Shown here: piece after piece, positions 18,499-27,785 of the stretch | Numbering within the stretch: the stretch's first letter is position 1 | Layout: the number at the start of each line of letters is the position of its first letter | Source: Chromatiaceae bacterium | GTDB taxonomy: Bacteria; Pseudomonadota; Gammaproteobacteria; Chromatiales; Chromatiaceae | Direction of reading: 5' to 3' | Length of the DNA: 64,000 nucleotides | Assembly: GCA_026984455.1 (NCBI GenBank) | Contig: JALSSC010000031.1 | Coordinates: 1 to 64,000, forward strand | Notes under the pieces: generated by a model | Told to the model about the DNA's origin: nothing | Databases searched by the model: none | Seen by the model: the letters and a program-made list of their open reading frames with translations, nothing else | Translations under genes and position numbers: made by a program

Positions 18499-19572
18499 GT
18501 GAGTGATTGTAGCTCAATTTGGCCCTTGTCCCGCCTGTTTCCTTTCCTGCGTTCCCCGGAGGGGTTCGCCGATCTCTCCCCTTCGGAGCAGGATGCCCTG
18601 CTGCGCCACCTGCGTCGCGCCGGCCTGCTCGGGGTCCTGGCCTGTGCCCTGGGGCGCGAGGCCGTTCCCGACGATCCGCGCAGGCCCTGGCGGCGTCTGT
18701 ATGCGGCGGCCCTGGAGGCCGCTCAACGCCGCAACGCCCTGCGTTGGGAACTGGCCGAGATCGCCAAGGCCCTGGCCCCCCTGGACATCCCCGTGATCCT
18801 GCTGAAAGGGGCGGCCTACGAGATGGAGGGCCTGGCCTTCGCCCGCGGACGCCGCGCCTCCGATGTGGACATCCTGGTGGCGCGGGAGCAGTTGCCGCGG
18901 GTGGAGGCGGCGCTCAAGGCCCGGGGGTGGGTGGAGGAAGTCGAGGAGGATTACGACCGGCGCTATTACCGCGAGTGGATGCACGAGCTGCCGCCCCTGC
19001 GCCATCGCCACCGCGGCACCCTGCTCGATATCCATCACCGCCTGCTGCCCCAGACCTCACGTCTGCGACCGGATCCCGCGGCCTCGATCGAGGCCGCCCG
19101 GCCCCTCCCCGACGCAGCCCCCTTTGCCCTCCTGAGTCCCGAGGATACGCTGCTGCACAAATGCACCCACCTCTGCTACGACGGCGATTTCTCGGATCTG
19201 GCGCGGGAGTTGTGGGACCTGGACGGTCTGTTGCGTGCCTATGCCGGACGCGAGGGATTCTGGGCGGGGCTGGTGGCGCGGGCCCGGCGGCAGGATCTGG
19301 TCCGCCCGCTGTGGTACGGCCTGCGTTTCGCCCGGCGTTTCGCCGCCACCCCGGTGCCGCAAAGGGTCCTGGCGGAGGCCCGCCTGGGTGGCCCCGACCC
19401 CGCCGTGGGCCTGGCGATGGATGCCCTGGTCGGCTGGCGGGCAGGGGCGGTGCCGGTCCTCGGCGGCCTCGCGGCCTGGATGCTCTACGTCCGCTCCCAC
19501 TGGTTGCGGATGCCGCCGGGGCTGCTGGCCAGACACCTCCTGACCAAGGCCGCGCGGCGCCTCAGAGACTGA
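18499..19572 (+). CDS. Nucleotidyltransferase-family protein of the HPr-rel-A locus
   Basis: GTG 18499 is preferred to GTG 18475 because GGAGG lies eight bases upstream. The 357-residue product has the minimal nucleotidyltransferase fold of the NTP_transf_5 type: ILLKGAAY near residues 100-107 and RASDVDILV at 119-127, where the two aspartates would bind metal. A downstream LLDIHHRLLP segment and helical C-terminal region follow. Family members occur beside HprK-related kinases and PqqD-like proteins in exosortase-encoding bacteria, but the reaction is unknown. The 3' end overlaps glgP (convergent) by 11 bases. Confidence 0.82.
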   Translation: MSDCSSIWPLSRLFPFLRSPEGFADLSPSEQDALLRHLRRAGLLGVLACALGREAVPDDPRRPWRRLYAAALEAAQRRNALRWELAEIAKALAPLDIPVILLKGAAYEMEGLAFARGRRASDVDILVAREQLPRVEAALKARGWVEEVEEDYDRRYYREWMHELPPLRHRHRGTLLDIHHRLLPQTSRLRPDPAASIEAARPLPDAAPFALLSPEDTLLHKCTHLCYDGDFSDLARELWDLDGLLRAYAGREGFWAGLVARARRQDLVRPLWYGLRFARRFAATPVPQRVLAEARLGGPDPAVGLAMDALVGWRAGAVPVLGGLAAWMLYVRSHWLRMPPGLLARHLLTKAARRLRD

Positions 19573-22039
19573 GCGCCGGGCTCCGCCACACCTGTTCGGC
19601 ATAGTCGCGCACGGTACGGTCGCTGGAGAACCAGCCCATGCGCGCGGTATTGAGTATCGCCCGCCGGTTCCACTCCTCGGGTTGCAGGTAGAGGCGGTCG
19701 AGGGCGTCGCTGGCCTCCAGGTAGCTGCGGAAGTCGGCCAGGACCATATAGGGGTCGCCGCCATCGGCCAGCAGGCCCTCGCTGAGGGGGCGGTAACGGG
19801 CGGGTTCCTCGGGACAGAAGAAGCCCCGCTGCACCAGATCGATGGCCCGTCTGAGTTCGGGGTCGCGTTGGTACCATTCCCGGGGCCGGTAGCCCTGTCG
19901 GCGCAGGTCCTCCACCTCGGCCGCGGTGAGGCCGAAGATGAAGAGGTTCTCGGCCCCGACGCGCTCCCGGATCTCGATGTTGGCGCCGTCCAGGGTGCCC
20001 AGGGTCAGGGCGCCGTTCAGGGCCAGTTTCATGTTGCCGGTGCCCGAGGCCTCCATGCCGGCGGTGGATATCTGCTCGGAGACCTCGGCCGCGGGGATGA
20101 TCTCGCAGGCACTGGAGACGTTGTAGTCGGGGATGAAATGGATCTCCAGGCGGCCGTTGATCACCGGGTCGTGGTTGACGATGTCGGCCACGTCGTGGAT
20201 CAGGCGGATGATGAGCTTGGCCATGGCGTATCCGGGGGCGGCCTTGCCGGCGAAGATCAGGGTGCGTGGGGGGACGTCCAGGCCCGGGTCGTCGAGCAGG
20301 CGTTGGTAGAGGACGATGGCGCGCAGGACGTTCAGCAACTGGCGCTTGTATTCGTGGATACGCTTGACCTGGACGTCGAACAGGGTCTCCGGATTGAGGT
20401 GGATGCCGTGATGCCTGCGGGCCCATTCGGCCAGACGCACCTTGTTGGCGGCCTTGATCTCCTGGAAGCGTAGGCGGAACAGTCCGTCCCCGGCCAGGTG
20501 TTCCAGTTCGTGCAGGCGTTCGAGGTCCCGGGGCCAGTCGGGTCCGATGGCCTCGCTGATGAGCCGGGCCAGGCCGGGGTTGGCCTGCTTGAGCCAGCGT
20601 CTGGGGGTGATGCCGTTGGTGACGTTCACCAGCTTGTCGGGCCAGATGGCGTGGAAACCGGCGAAGGTGTGTTCCCGGAGCAGGCGGCTGTGGAGGGCGG
20701 AGACGCCGTTCACCCGGTGACTACCCACCACCGCCAGATGGGCCATGCGCACCCGGCGCTCGGGGCCCTCCGCGATCAGCGACAGCCGGCCTTGCAGTTC
20801 CCGGTCACCCGGGTGCAGCGCCTCCACCTGTTTCAGGAAGTGGGCGTTGATATCGTAGATGATCTGCAAGTGGCGCGGCAGCAGGCGTTCCAGCAGGGCC
20901 ACCGGCCAGGTCTCCAGGGCCTCGGGCAGGAGGGTGTGGTTGGTGTAGGCAAAGGTGTTGACGCAGATCCGCCAGGCCGGCAGCCACTCCAGGTGGTGCT
21001 GGTCCAGGAGGATGCGCATCAATTCGGGGATGGCGATGGCCGGGTGGGTGTCGTTGAGTTGGATGGCCACCTTGTCGGGCAGTTCGGCGAGGTCGTCGTG
21101 ATCCACCAGGAAGCGGCGCAGGATGTCCTGGAGGGAGGCGCTGACGAAGAAATACTGCTGTTTGAGACGCAGTTCCCGGTTGCTATAGCTGCTGTCGTCG
21201 GGATAGAGGACCTTGGAGATGTTCTCGCTCAGCACCTGGCGCTCCACCGCGCGGATATAGTCGCCCTGGTTGAAGCAGGCCAGGTCGAAGGCGTGGGGGG
21301 CCTTGGCCGACCACAGGCGCAGGTTGTTCACGCAGTCGTTGCGATAGCCGGGGATGGGGGTGTCGTAGGCCTGGGCGATGACCCGCTCGGTCTCGATCCA
21401 TTGGTGGCGCAGGCGTCCCTCGGCATCGTGCCACTGGGAGACGCGCCCGCCGAAGTGGATCTCGTAGGCCACTTCGTGGCGGGGAAACTCCCAGGGGTTG
21501 CCCTTGGCCAGCCAGTTCTCCGGTTGCTCGCGCTGCTCGCCGTCGTGGATCTCCTGGCGGAACATACCGTATTCGTAGCGGATGCCGTAGCCGTGAGCGG
21601 GGATCCCCAGGGTGGCCAGGGAGTCGAGCAGGCAGGCGGCGAGGCGGCCGAGGCCGCCGTTGCCGAGGCCGGCATCGGGCTCCAGGTCGCGCAGGCGCTC
21701 CATGTCGAGCCCCAGGCGGTGGAGGGCCGCGGCGGCCTCGTCCATGAAACCCAGGTTGAGCATGGCGTTGCCCAGGGTGCGGCCGATCAGGAACTCCAGG
21801 GAGAGGTAGTAGACCCGCTTGACGTCGTGGCGGTAATAGCTGCGCTGGGTCTCCATCCAGCGTTCGATGAGGCGGTCGCGGACCACGTTGCAGAGGGCGA
21901 ACAACCAGTCGTTGTCGGTGGCGCTGTAGGGATCCTTGCCCACCGAGTAGACCAGGCGATTGGAGATGGAGCGCTGGATCGCCTTGGCGTCGTTGGCCAG
22001 GAAGTCGTATTTGAAGGCGCGGGGATCGACGGGATTCAT
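19562..22039 (-). CDS. glgP: Glycogen/maltodextrin phosphorylase
   Basis: The enzyme releases glucose-1-phosphate from alpha-1,4-glucans in the cytoplasm, using pyridoxal phosphate. The 825-residue length is standard. The PLP-binding lysine lies in the EASGTGNMKLALNGAL motif near residue 660, and the N-terminal YYLSLEFLIGRTLGN block is characteristic. The start overlaps the VanZ-like gene stop by four bases (ATGA), so it is probably the last gene of the purH-lpxA-purD-vanZ-glgP transcript. No other glycogen-metabolism gene is in the window. Confidence 0.96.
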   Translation of the reverse strand: MNPVDPRAFKYDFLANDAKAIQRSISNRLVYSVGKDPYSATDNDWLFALCNVVRDRLIERWMETQRSYYRHDVKRVYYLSLEFLIGRTLGNAMLNLGFMDEAAAALHRLGLDMERLRDLEPDAGLGNGGLGRLAACLLDSLATLGIPAHGYGIRYEYGMFRQEIHDGEQREQPENWLAKGNPWEFPRHEVAYEIHFGGRVSQWHDAEGRLRHQWIETERVIAQAYDTPIPGYRNDCVNNLRLWSAKAPHAFDLACFNQGDYIRAVERQVLSENISKVLYPDDSSYSNRELRLKQQYFFVSASLQDILRRFLVDHDDLAELPDKVAIQLNDTHPAIAIPELMRILLDQHHLEWLPAWRICVNTFAYTNHTLLPEALETWPVALLERLLPRHLQIIYDINAHFLKQVEALHPGDRELQGRLSLIAEGPERRVRMAHLAVVGSHRVNGVSALHSRLLREHTFAGFHAIWPDKLVNVTNGITPRRWLKQANPGLARLISEAIGPDWPRDLERLHELEHLAGDGLFRLRFQEIKAANKVRLAEWARRHHGIHLNPETLFDVQVKRIHEYKRQLLNVLRAIVLYQRLLDDPGLDVPPRTLIFAGKAAPGYAMAKLIIRLIHDVADIVNHDPVINGRLEIHFIPDYNVSSACEIIPAAEVSEQISTAGMEASGTGNMKLALNGALTLGTLDGANIEIRERVGAENLFIFGLTAAEVEDLRRQGYRPREWYQRDPELRRAIDLVQRGFFCPEEPARYRPLSEGLLADGGDPYMVLADFRSYLEASDALDRLYLQPEEWNRRAILNTARMGWFSSDRTVRDYAEQVWRSPALSL

Positions 22040-22395
22040 GGGGGGGTCTTGTTGAGCCTGCTCAGATAGGGGGCGAACCAGGGGGCCAGGGCCAGGCCCG
22101 CGGCGTCGGCGGCCCAGTCCAGGAGCGAAAAGGTACGATACCCGGTGAACCCCTGGAGGATCTCGATGCCCAGACCGTAGGCCAGCAGGGGCAGTGCCAG
22201 GTGCGACGGATACCGACGCCCAGGATACGCAAGGCCGGCGAGCAGGGCCAGGCCCAGAAAGGCGAGGGCATGGGCGAGCTTGTCGGACTGATGGGGCAGA
22301 TCCAGTGCCGAGGGGCGCAGCGACAGCCAGGTGACCGTGCCCAGGGCGAGCCAGAACAGGCCGCGCCAGGGGAGCCGTGCGCGGATCTCAGCCAT
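22036..22395 (-). CDS. VanZ-like membrane protein
   Basis: The 119-residue protein has about four hydrophobic segments. It carries VanZ-like landmarks: SDKLAHALAFLGLALL in the second helix and a GIEILQGFTGYRTFSLLDWAADAAG stretch. VanZ relatives are widespread inner-membrane proteins of undefined function outside teicoplanin resistance. It overlaps the purD stop by 8 bases upstream and the glgP start by 4 bases downstream, so it is embedded in the operon. Confidence 0.85.
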   Translation of the reverse strand: MAEIRARLPWRGLFWLALGTVTWLSLRPSALDLPHQSDKLAHALAFLGLALLAGLAYPGRRYPSHLALPLLAYGLGIEILQGFTGYRTFSLLDWAADAAGLALAPWFAPYLSRLNKTPP

Positions 22396-23668
22396 GCGCG
22401 AGGGCCCGATGGCCGATGTCGCGGCGGTGGAAGGCCCCCGGCCAGTGGATCCGGTCCACGGCCGCGTAGGCCCGGCGTCGGGCCTCGGCCAGGTCGTCGC
22501 CCAGGGCGGTGACGCAGAGCACCCGGCCGCCGTTGGTGAGGACCCGGCCGTCCACCAGTCGCGTGCCGGCGTGAAAGACCTTCACCTCCGGCCCGGGGGC
22601 CCGGTCGAGACCGGTGATGACATCGCCCCTGCGGTAGTCCGCCGGATAGCCCTCGGCGGCCATCACCACCCCCAGGGCGGGACGCGGGTCCCAGACGGCC
22701 CGTTCGTGGTCCAGGCGGCCTTCCAGGGCGGCCAGACAGTGGGCCACTAGATCGGAACGCAGGCGCATGAGGATGGGCTGGGTCTCCGGGTCGCCGAAGC
22801 GGCAGTTGTACTCCAGGACCCGTGGGGTGCCATCGGCGCCGATCATGAGTCCGGCGTAGAGGAAGCCCATATAGGGGGTGCCCTCGGTGGCGAGTCCGGC
22901 GAGGGTGGGGCGGATCACCTCCGCCAGCACCCGCGCGCGGACCTCCGGGGTCACGACGGGGGCCGGGGAATAGGCCCCCATGCCGCCGGTGTTGGGGCCC
23001 AGGTCGCCTTCGTCGCGGGCCTTGTGGTCCTGGGAGGAGGCCATCTCCAGGACCTGCTCTCCGGCGGCCATGACGATGAAGCTGGCCTCCTCGCCGCGCA
23101 ACCATTCCTCGATCACCACCCGTCGGCCGGCGCCGCCGAAGCGATCGCCGGCGAGCATGTCGCGCACGGCCCCCTCGGCGGTGGCCAGGTCCTCGGCCAG
23201 GATCACCCCCTTGCCCGCCGCCAGGCCGTCGGCCTTGACCACGATGGGGGCGCCCACCTCACGCACATAGGCCAGGGCGTGATCCAGCTCGGAGAAGGTG
23301 GCGTAGGCCGCGGTGGGGATGCCGTGGCGCGCCAGGAAGGCCTTGGTGAAGGCCTTGGAACCCTCCAGCCGGGCGGCCGCGCGGCGGGGGCCGAAACAAC
23401 GCAGGCCGGCGGCCTCGAAGGCGTCCACCACCCCCTCCACCAGCGGCGCCTCGGGCCCCACGATGGTGAGGCCCACGGCCTCCTTTTGGGCGAAGGCCAC
23501 CAGGGCGGGGATGTCTTCGGCGGCAATGGGGACGTTGTGGAGGCCCGGCTCCAGGGCGGTGCCGGCGTTGCCCGGGGCGACGAAGACCCGCTCGGCCAGG
23601 GGGGACTGGGCGGCCTTCCAGGCCAGGGCATGTTCGCGGCCACCGCCGCCGATGATGAGGATGTTCAT
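22388..23668 (-). CDS. purD: Phosphoribosylamine--glycine ligase
   Basis: PurD makes glycinamide ribonucleotide, the second step of purine synthesis. I use ATG 23668, which gives the canonical [18 protein letters not shown] start and 426 residues; the frame is open upstream to 23767. ATP-grasp features include [15 protein letters not shown] near residue 140, and the C-terminal domain contains the FGDPETQ motif. It follows the lpxA-like gene by 70 bases on the minus strand. Confidence 0.97.
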   Translation of the reverse strand: MNILIIGGGGREHALAWKAAQSPLAERVFVAPGNAGTALEPGLHNVPIAAEDIPALVAFAQKEAVGLTIVGPEAPLVEGVVDAFEAAGLRCFGPRRAAARLEGSKAFTKAFLARHGIPTAAYATFSELDHALAYVREVGAPIVVKADGLAAGKGVILAEDLATAEGAVRDMLAGDRFGGAGRRVVIEEWLRGEEASFIVMAAGEQVLEMASSQDHKARDEGDLGPNTGGMGAYSPAPVVTPEVRARVLAEVIRPTLAGLATEGTPYMGFLYAGLMIGADGTPRVLEYNCRFGDPETQPILMRLRSDLVAHCLAALEGRLDHERAVWDPRPALGVVMAAEGYPADYRRGDVITGLDRAPGPEVKVFHAGTRLVDGRVLTNGGRVLCVTALGDDLAEARRRAYAAVDRIHWPGAFHRRDIGHRALAHG

Positions 23669-23738
23669 TTGTGAGCGTAGCGAGTCGGGTGGATGGTTTG
23701 AAGATTCGGTTGGTGGGATGGGCCCGGTCAGATACCTG

Positions 23739-24515
23739 TCATACGTGTCCGATGATGCCCCGGTCACTCCCCGCCACGAAGGCCGCCAACTCCCTGACCA
23801 GGGGCTCCCCGTCGGCCGCCAACCGGGCCAGGGCCTCCGTCCGGGGCAGGCCGGCCCGGTAGAGGGTGCGGTAGGCGCGCTTCAGGGCCTGGCGTTGCGC
23901 CGGGCCGATGCCGGCCCGGCGCAGCCCCACCAGGTTCAGGCCGACCACCCGCCCGCGGTGGCCGCCCACCAGGGCGAAGGGGGGCACGTCCTGGGCCACG
24001 CCCACCAGCCCGCTGACCATGGCCAGGCGCCCCACCCGGCAGAATTGGTGCACCGATACATGGCCCGCCAGGTTGACCTGGTCGGCTATATGCACGTGGC
24101 CGGCCAAGGCCACGGCGTTGACCAGGATGTTTCCGTTCCCCAGGTGGCAGTCATGGGCCACGTGGGCATAGGCCATGAGGAAGTTACGGTCGCCGATACG
24201 GGTGACGGTGCCCGCCCGGGTCGCGCGATGGACGGTGACGTATTCACGAAACCGGTTGGCGTCACCGATCTCCACCCCGGTCTGCACGGCGGCGTCGAAG
24301 TCCAGGTCCTGGGGCAGGTCGCCGAGGACCACGCCCTGACCCACACGGTTGCCCGCACCCAGGCGCACGCACCCATGGATGCGGGCCTGGGCCCCGATCA
24401 GGCAATCGGGACCGATGCGCGCGCCCGCCTCGATCCAGGCGAAGGGCTCCACGCGCACCCCCGGGGCCAGTTCGGCCCCGGGTTCCACCAGGGCCAGGGG
24501 ATGGATATCGGCCAT
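23739..24515 (-). CDS. lpxA: LpxA-like acyl-ACP--UDP-GlcNAc O-acyltransferase
   Basis: LpxA adds the first fatty acid to UDP-GlcNAc for lipid A in the cytoplasm. ATG 24515 gives a 258-residue protein, the normal LpxA length. Left-handed beta-helix hexapeptides cover residues about 5-185, with the catalytic histidine in the AHVAHDC motif near residue 120. SVHQFCRVG and [12 protein letters not shown] follow, and a helical tail ends [10 protein letters not shown]. Unusually, it lies between purH and purD rather than in an lpxD-fabZ-lpxA-lpxB cluster. It could be the sole LpxA or a second copy; that cannot be judged from this window. Confidence 0.88.
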   Translation of the reverse strand: MADIHPLALVEPGAELAPGVRVEPFAWIEAGARIGPDCLIGAQARIHGCVRLGAGNRVGQGVVLGDLPQDLDFDAAVQTGVEIGDANRFREYVTVHRATRAGTVTRIGDRNFLMAYAHVAHDCHLGNGNILVNAVALAGHVHIADQVNLAGHVSVHQFCRVGRLAMVSGLVGVAQDVPPFALVGGHRGRVVGLNLVGLRRAGIGPAQRQALKRAYRTLYRAGLPRTEALARLAADGEPLVRELAAFVAGSDRGIIGHV

Positions 24516-24517
24516 GC

Positions 24518-26074
24518 TCAGTGGCGGAAGTGGCGCATGCCGGTGAAGACCATGGCGATGTCGTGTTCGTCGGCGGCGGCGATCACTTCCGCGTCGCGCA
24601 GGGAGCCGCCGGGCTGGATCACCGCGGTGATGCCCACGGCGGCGGCCTGGTCGAGGCCGTCGCGGAAGGGGAAGAAGGCGTCCGACGCCATCACCGCGCC
24701 CTGTACTTCGAGCCCCGCCTGTTCCGCCTTGATGGCGGCGATGCGCGCCGAGTTGACCCGGCTCATCTGCCCGGCACCCACGCCGATGGTCCGGCGCTCG
24801 CGGCCATAGACGATGGCGTTGGATTTGACGAACTTGGCCACCCGCCAGGTGAACAGCAGATCCTCCATCTCGCGTGCGTCGGGGGCGCGCCGGGTGACCA
24901 CCTTCAGTTCGTCGTGCAGGGCGAGGTCGGCGTCCTGCACCAGGAGGCCGCCGTGGACACGCTTGAAGTCGAGCCGGTGGAGTTCCTCGGCGTCCCAGCG
25001 CCCGCATTCCAGCAGGCGCAGGTTCTTCTTGCCGCGCACCGCCTCCCGTGCCGCGGGCGAGACCTCGGGGGCGATGATCACCTCCACGAACTGGCGTTCC
25101 ACGATGGCCCGGGCGGTGTCGCCGTCGAGGGTGGCGTTGAAGGCGATGATGCCGCCGAAGGCCGATTCAGGGTCGGTGGCATAGGCGCGGTCGTAGGCCT
25201 CCCGCAGGTTCTCGCCCTCGGCCACCCCACAGGGGTTGGCGTGCTTGACGATGACACAGCAGGGCCGGGCGTACTGCTTGACGCACTCCAAGGCGGCATC
25301 GGTGTCGCCGATGTTGTTGTAGGACAACGCCTTGCCCTGGAGCTGACGGGCGGTGGCCACACAGGCCTCGGGCAGGTCGCGTTCACGGTAGAAGGCGGCC
25401 CGCTGGTGGGGGTTCTCGCCGTAGCGCATGCCCTGGGCGTGATGCAGTTGCAGGTTGAAGGTGCGGGGAAAATCGGCCGTCTCGCCGCCGACCCGGCGCC
25501 CGAGCCAGTTGGCGATGGCACCGTCGTAGGCGGCGGTGTGCTCGAAGGCCTTGACCGCCAGGTCGAAGCGCAGATCGTCCCCCACTCCACCGTCGTTGGC
25601 CGCCATGGCGTTCAGTACCCGCGGGTAGTCGGCGGAATCCACCACCACGGTGACATCGGCGTGATTCTTGGCCGCGGCACGCAACAGGCTGGGACCACCG
25701 ATGTCGATGTTCTCGATGGCCTCGGCCAGGGAGCAGTCGGGATCGGCGGTAGCGCGTTCGAAGGGATACAGGTTGACCACCACCAGATCGATGGGCTGGA
25801 TGCCGTTCTCCCGCATCACCCGGTCGTCGCTGCCGCGGCGGCCGAGGATGCCGCCATGGATGCGTGGATGCAGGGTCTTGACCCGCCCGTCCATCATCTC
25901 GGGGAAGCCGGTGTACTCGGCCACCTCGGTCACCGGCACGTCGTTCTCGGTGAGCAGACGCGCGGTGCCGCCGGTGGAGAGGATCTCCACCCCGGCCGTG
26001 GCCAGGGCCCGGGCGAATTCGAGTACGCCGCTCTTGTCGGAGACGCTGATCAAGGCTCTTCGGATCGGGGTCAT
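24518..26074 (-). CDS. purH: Bifunctional AICAR transformylase/IMP cyclohydrolase
   Basis: PurH carries out the last two steps of IMP synthesis. The 518-residue protein starts [16 protein letters not shown] and continues with STGGTARLL and the [16 protein letters not shown] block of the cyclohydrolase domain. The transformylase half contains the [10 protein letters not shown] and [12 protein letters not shown] motifs. It ends two bases before the lpxA-like start and begins 36 bases after fis, in the usual dusB-fis-purH order. Confidence 0.98.
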   Translation of the reverse strand: MTPIRRALISVSDKSGVLEFARALATAGVEILSTGGTARLLTENDVPVTEVAEYTGFPEMMDGRVKTLHPRIHGGILGRRGSDDRVMRENGIQPIDLVVVNLYPFERATADPDCSLAEAIENIDIGGPSLLRAAAKNHADVTVVVDSADYPRVLNAMAANDGGVGDDLRFDLAVKAFEHTAAYDGAIANWLGRRVGGETADFPRTFNLQLHHAQGMRYGENPHQRAAFYRERDLPEACVATARQLQGKALSYNNIGDTDAALECVKQYARPCCVIVKHANPCGVAEGENLREAYDRAYATDPESAFGGIIAFNATLDGDTARAIVERQFVEVIIAPEVSPAAREAVRGKKNLRLLECGRWDAEELHRLDFKRVHGGLLVQDADLALHDELKVVTRRAPDAREMEDLLFTWRVAKFVKSNAIVYGRERRTIGVGAGQMSRVNSARIAAIKAEQAGLEVQGAVMASDAFFPFRDGLDQAAAVGITAVIQPGGSLRDAEVIAAADEHDIAMVFTGMRHFRH

Positions 26075-26110
26075 GGGGTTCTCCAGAAAATGTACAGGGA
26101 TGCCCGGGGT

Positions 26111-26383
26111 TCAGAGGCGGTACAGGGCCAGTTTCTTGCGCAGGGTGGAGCGGCTCATGCCCAGAATCCGGGCGGAGCGGGTCTGATTGCCGTCGCAGCG
26201 GTGCATCACCGCCTCCAGCATGGGTTCTTCCACCTCCGCCAGGACCATCTGGTAGAGATTGCGGACCTCGTGGCCGTCGAGGTGATCGAAATAGCGCTCG
26301 ATGGCATTTCGCACACAGGCGCGCAGGGGCTCGCCGCGCTTGTCTGCGCTCACGCTGAAGGTCCCGCCCATGAGATCGTTCAT
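26111..26383 (-). CDS. fis: DNA-binding protein Fis
   Basis: Fis is a nucleoid-associated protein that bends DNA and activates stable-RNA promoters in growing cells. I choose ATG 26383 (MNDLMGG), preceded by GGAGGGGG, giving 90 residues; an upstream in-frame ATG at 26413 would overlap dusB. The C-terminal helix-turn-helix GNQTRSARILGMSRSTLRKKL matches the family closely, and the core has LYQMVLAEVEEPML. It lies 20 bases after dusB, the classic arrangement. Confidence 0.95.
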   Translation of the reverse strand: MNDLMGGTFSVSADKRGEPLRACVRNAIERYFDHLDGHEVRNLYQMVLAEVEEPMLEAVMHRCDGNQTRSARILGMSRSTLRKKLALYRL

Positions 26384-26403
26384 TTCCCCCTCCGCTTTGT
26401 CGT

Positions 26404-27387
26404 TCAAGAGCACGCAGCAGTCTCCAAGGTCGCGAAAAAGGCCTCCACCGCAGCGAGTTGTCCCGCAATGGTCTCCGGGCGGTTGGCGTGGGCACGAAAC
26501 GCCTCCGCCCCCTCCAGTCCCCGGGTGTACCAGTCGATATGTTTGCGCGCGATGCGCACCCCCCTTTGCTCGCCGTAGAAGGCGTACAGCCGTTCCAGGT
26601 GGCGGCGCAATATCCCCACCCGTTGCCGTGGCCGGGGCTCCGGCAGCAACGCCCCGGTGCGGAGATAGTGGTCGATACGTCGAAACAACCAGGGCCGCCC
26701 GCGGGCAGCACGCCCGATCATGAGTCCGTCGGCCCCGGTGTGGGCCAACACCCGTTGGGCCTTCTGCGGCGAGTCGATGTCACCGTTGGCCCACACCGGC
26801 ACGGACACGGCTGCCTTGATGGCGGCGATGGTGTCGTATTCGGCCTCGCCTGCGAACCGGCAGACGCGGGTGCGGCCATGTACCGCCAGGGCCTGGATGC
26901 CCAGGTCCTCGGCCAGGCGCGCGATCTCCACCCCATTGCGTTCGGCGGGTGACCAGCCGGTGCGCATCTTCAGGGTCACGGGCGCCGTTCCGGCCGCCCG
27001 TACCACCGCGTGCAGGATCTCCGCCACCCTGCGCGGCTCCCGCAGCAGGGCCGAGCCGGCGGCCTTGCGGCAGACCTTGCGGGCCGGACAGCCCAGGTTC
27101 AGGTCGATGATCTGGGCGCCCCGCGCGAGATGGAAGCGGGCGGCCTCGGCGAGGGGCCGCGCCTCCGCCCCCACCAACTGCACCACCACGGGTCCCGGTT
27201 CTCCTTCGTGGGCCAAACGCCTGGATGTCTTTGCGCTGGCATAGAGGCGGGGGTCTGCGGCCACCATCTCGGATACCGTCAGACCCGCTCCGAAACTGCG
27301 GCAGACCTCCCGGAACGGCCGGTCGGAGACCCCTGCCATGGGCGCCAGGGCAAGGCGGCTGGGCAGGAAATAGGGGCCGATGTGCAT
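26404..27387 (-). CDS. dusB: tRNA-dihydrouridine synthase DusB
   Basis: The enzyme reduces uridines in tRNA with FMN as cofactor. ATG 27387 gives MHIGPYFLPSRLALAPMAG and 327 residues, normal for DusB; the frame is open further upstream to 27477. Signature motifs are LNLGCPARKVCRKAAGSALL, which holds the catalytic cysteine, and NGDIDSPQKA. It precedes fis and purH as in most gammaproteobacteria. A GGGCCG-AAAA-CGGCCC hairpin lies just upstream at 27407-27422. Confidence 0.95.
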   Translation of the reverse strand: MHIGPYFLPSRLALAPMAGVSDRPFREVCRSFGAGLTVSEMVAADPRLYASAKTSRRLAHEGEPGPVVVQLVGAEARPLAEAARFHLARGAQIIDLNLGCPARKVCRKAAGSALLREPRRVAEILHAVVRAAGTAPVTLKMRTGWSPAERNGVEIARLAEDLGIQALAVHGRTRVCRFAGEAEYDTIAAIKAAVSVPVWANGDIDSPQKAQRVLAHTGADGLMIGRAARGRPWLFRRIDHYLRTGALLPEPRPRQRVGILRRHLERLYAFYGEQRGVRIARKHIDWYTRGLEGAEAFRAHANRPETIAGQLAAVEAFFATLETAACS

Positions 27388-27406
27388 ATCTGGGGGTGGG
27401 TCATCC

Positions 27407-27422
27407 GGGCCGAAAACGGCCC
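27407..27422 (-). promoter_or_regulatory. Leader hairpin upstream of dusB-fis
   Basis: A six-base perfect stem (GGGCCG/CGGCCC) with a four-base loop lies 20 bases before the dusB start. It would be in the 5' leader of the dusB-fis transcript. Whether it acts on expression is not known. Confidence 0.35.
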
Positions 27423-27466
27423 ACCATGTTACCGGGAAATGGCGACCGGTAAAATGGCGGAATGCG

Positions 27467-27669
27467 ATACCCGTCACACTGAATATGGCGTGTTTCGAGG
27501 GTGTTGCTCGCGCCCCTGAGCAAGGCGCGGAAGCGAGTCATCGCAGGGACTATGGCGAGCAAACGCCACACCGCCCAGGGGTGCGAGGGGCGGCCGCAGT
27601 GGCGAGGAGTGGCACAGGGAGGTGCCGTCTACGGACCGAAGGACGGAAATATCCATGTGCGACGGGTAT
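27467..27669. repeat. Complete GACGGGTAT-ended palindromic repeat (203 bases)
   Basis: The element starts ATACCCGTC and ends GACGGGTAT, imperfect terminal inverted repeats shared with the copy at 43733-43894. The core (TTTCGAGGGTGTT through GGACTATGGCGAGCAA to CGCCCAGGGGTGCGAGGGG) is nearly identical to that copy. This copy also carries an extra hairpin module (GGCACAGGGAGGTGCC, then ACGGACCGAAGGACGG) before its right end. It fills most of the 398-base gap between dusB and the CbbY-like gene. No coding potential is apparent. Confidence 0.8.
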
Positions 27670-27785
27670 ACCGTGGAGGTAGGGGTCACCCCGGACCCAG
27701 GGGCCGCCAGCCATCTCTAGGATCCCATGCCAGGCCGCCTTGTGGTACCTTCCTCCGTCTCGATCCCTATCCCTGGACATCCACC

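Noticed and set aside
18519-19604. Long open frame in another phase within the nucleotidyltransferase gene
   Set aside because: It is composed mostly of Gly, Pro, Arg and Ala, has no family motif, and is a product of high GC content in the true gene's frame. Similar long antisense or shifted frames throughout the window were discarded for the same reason.
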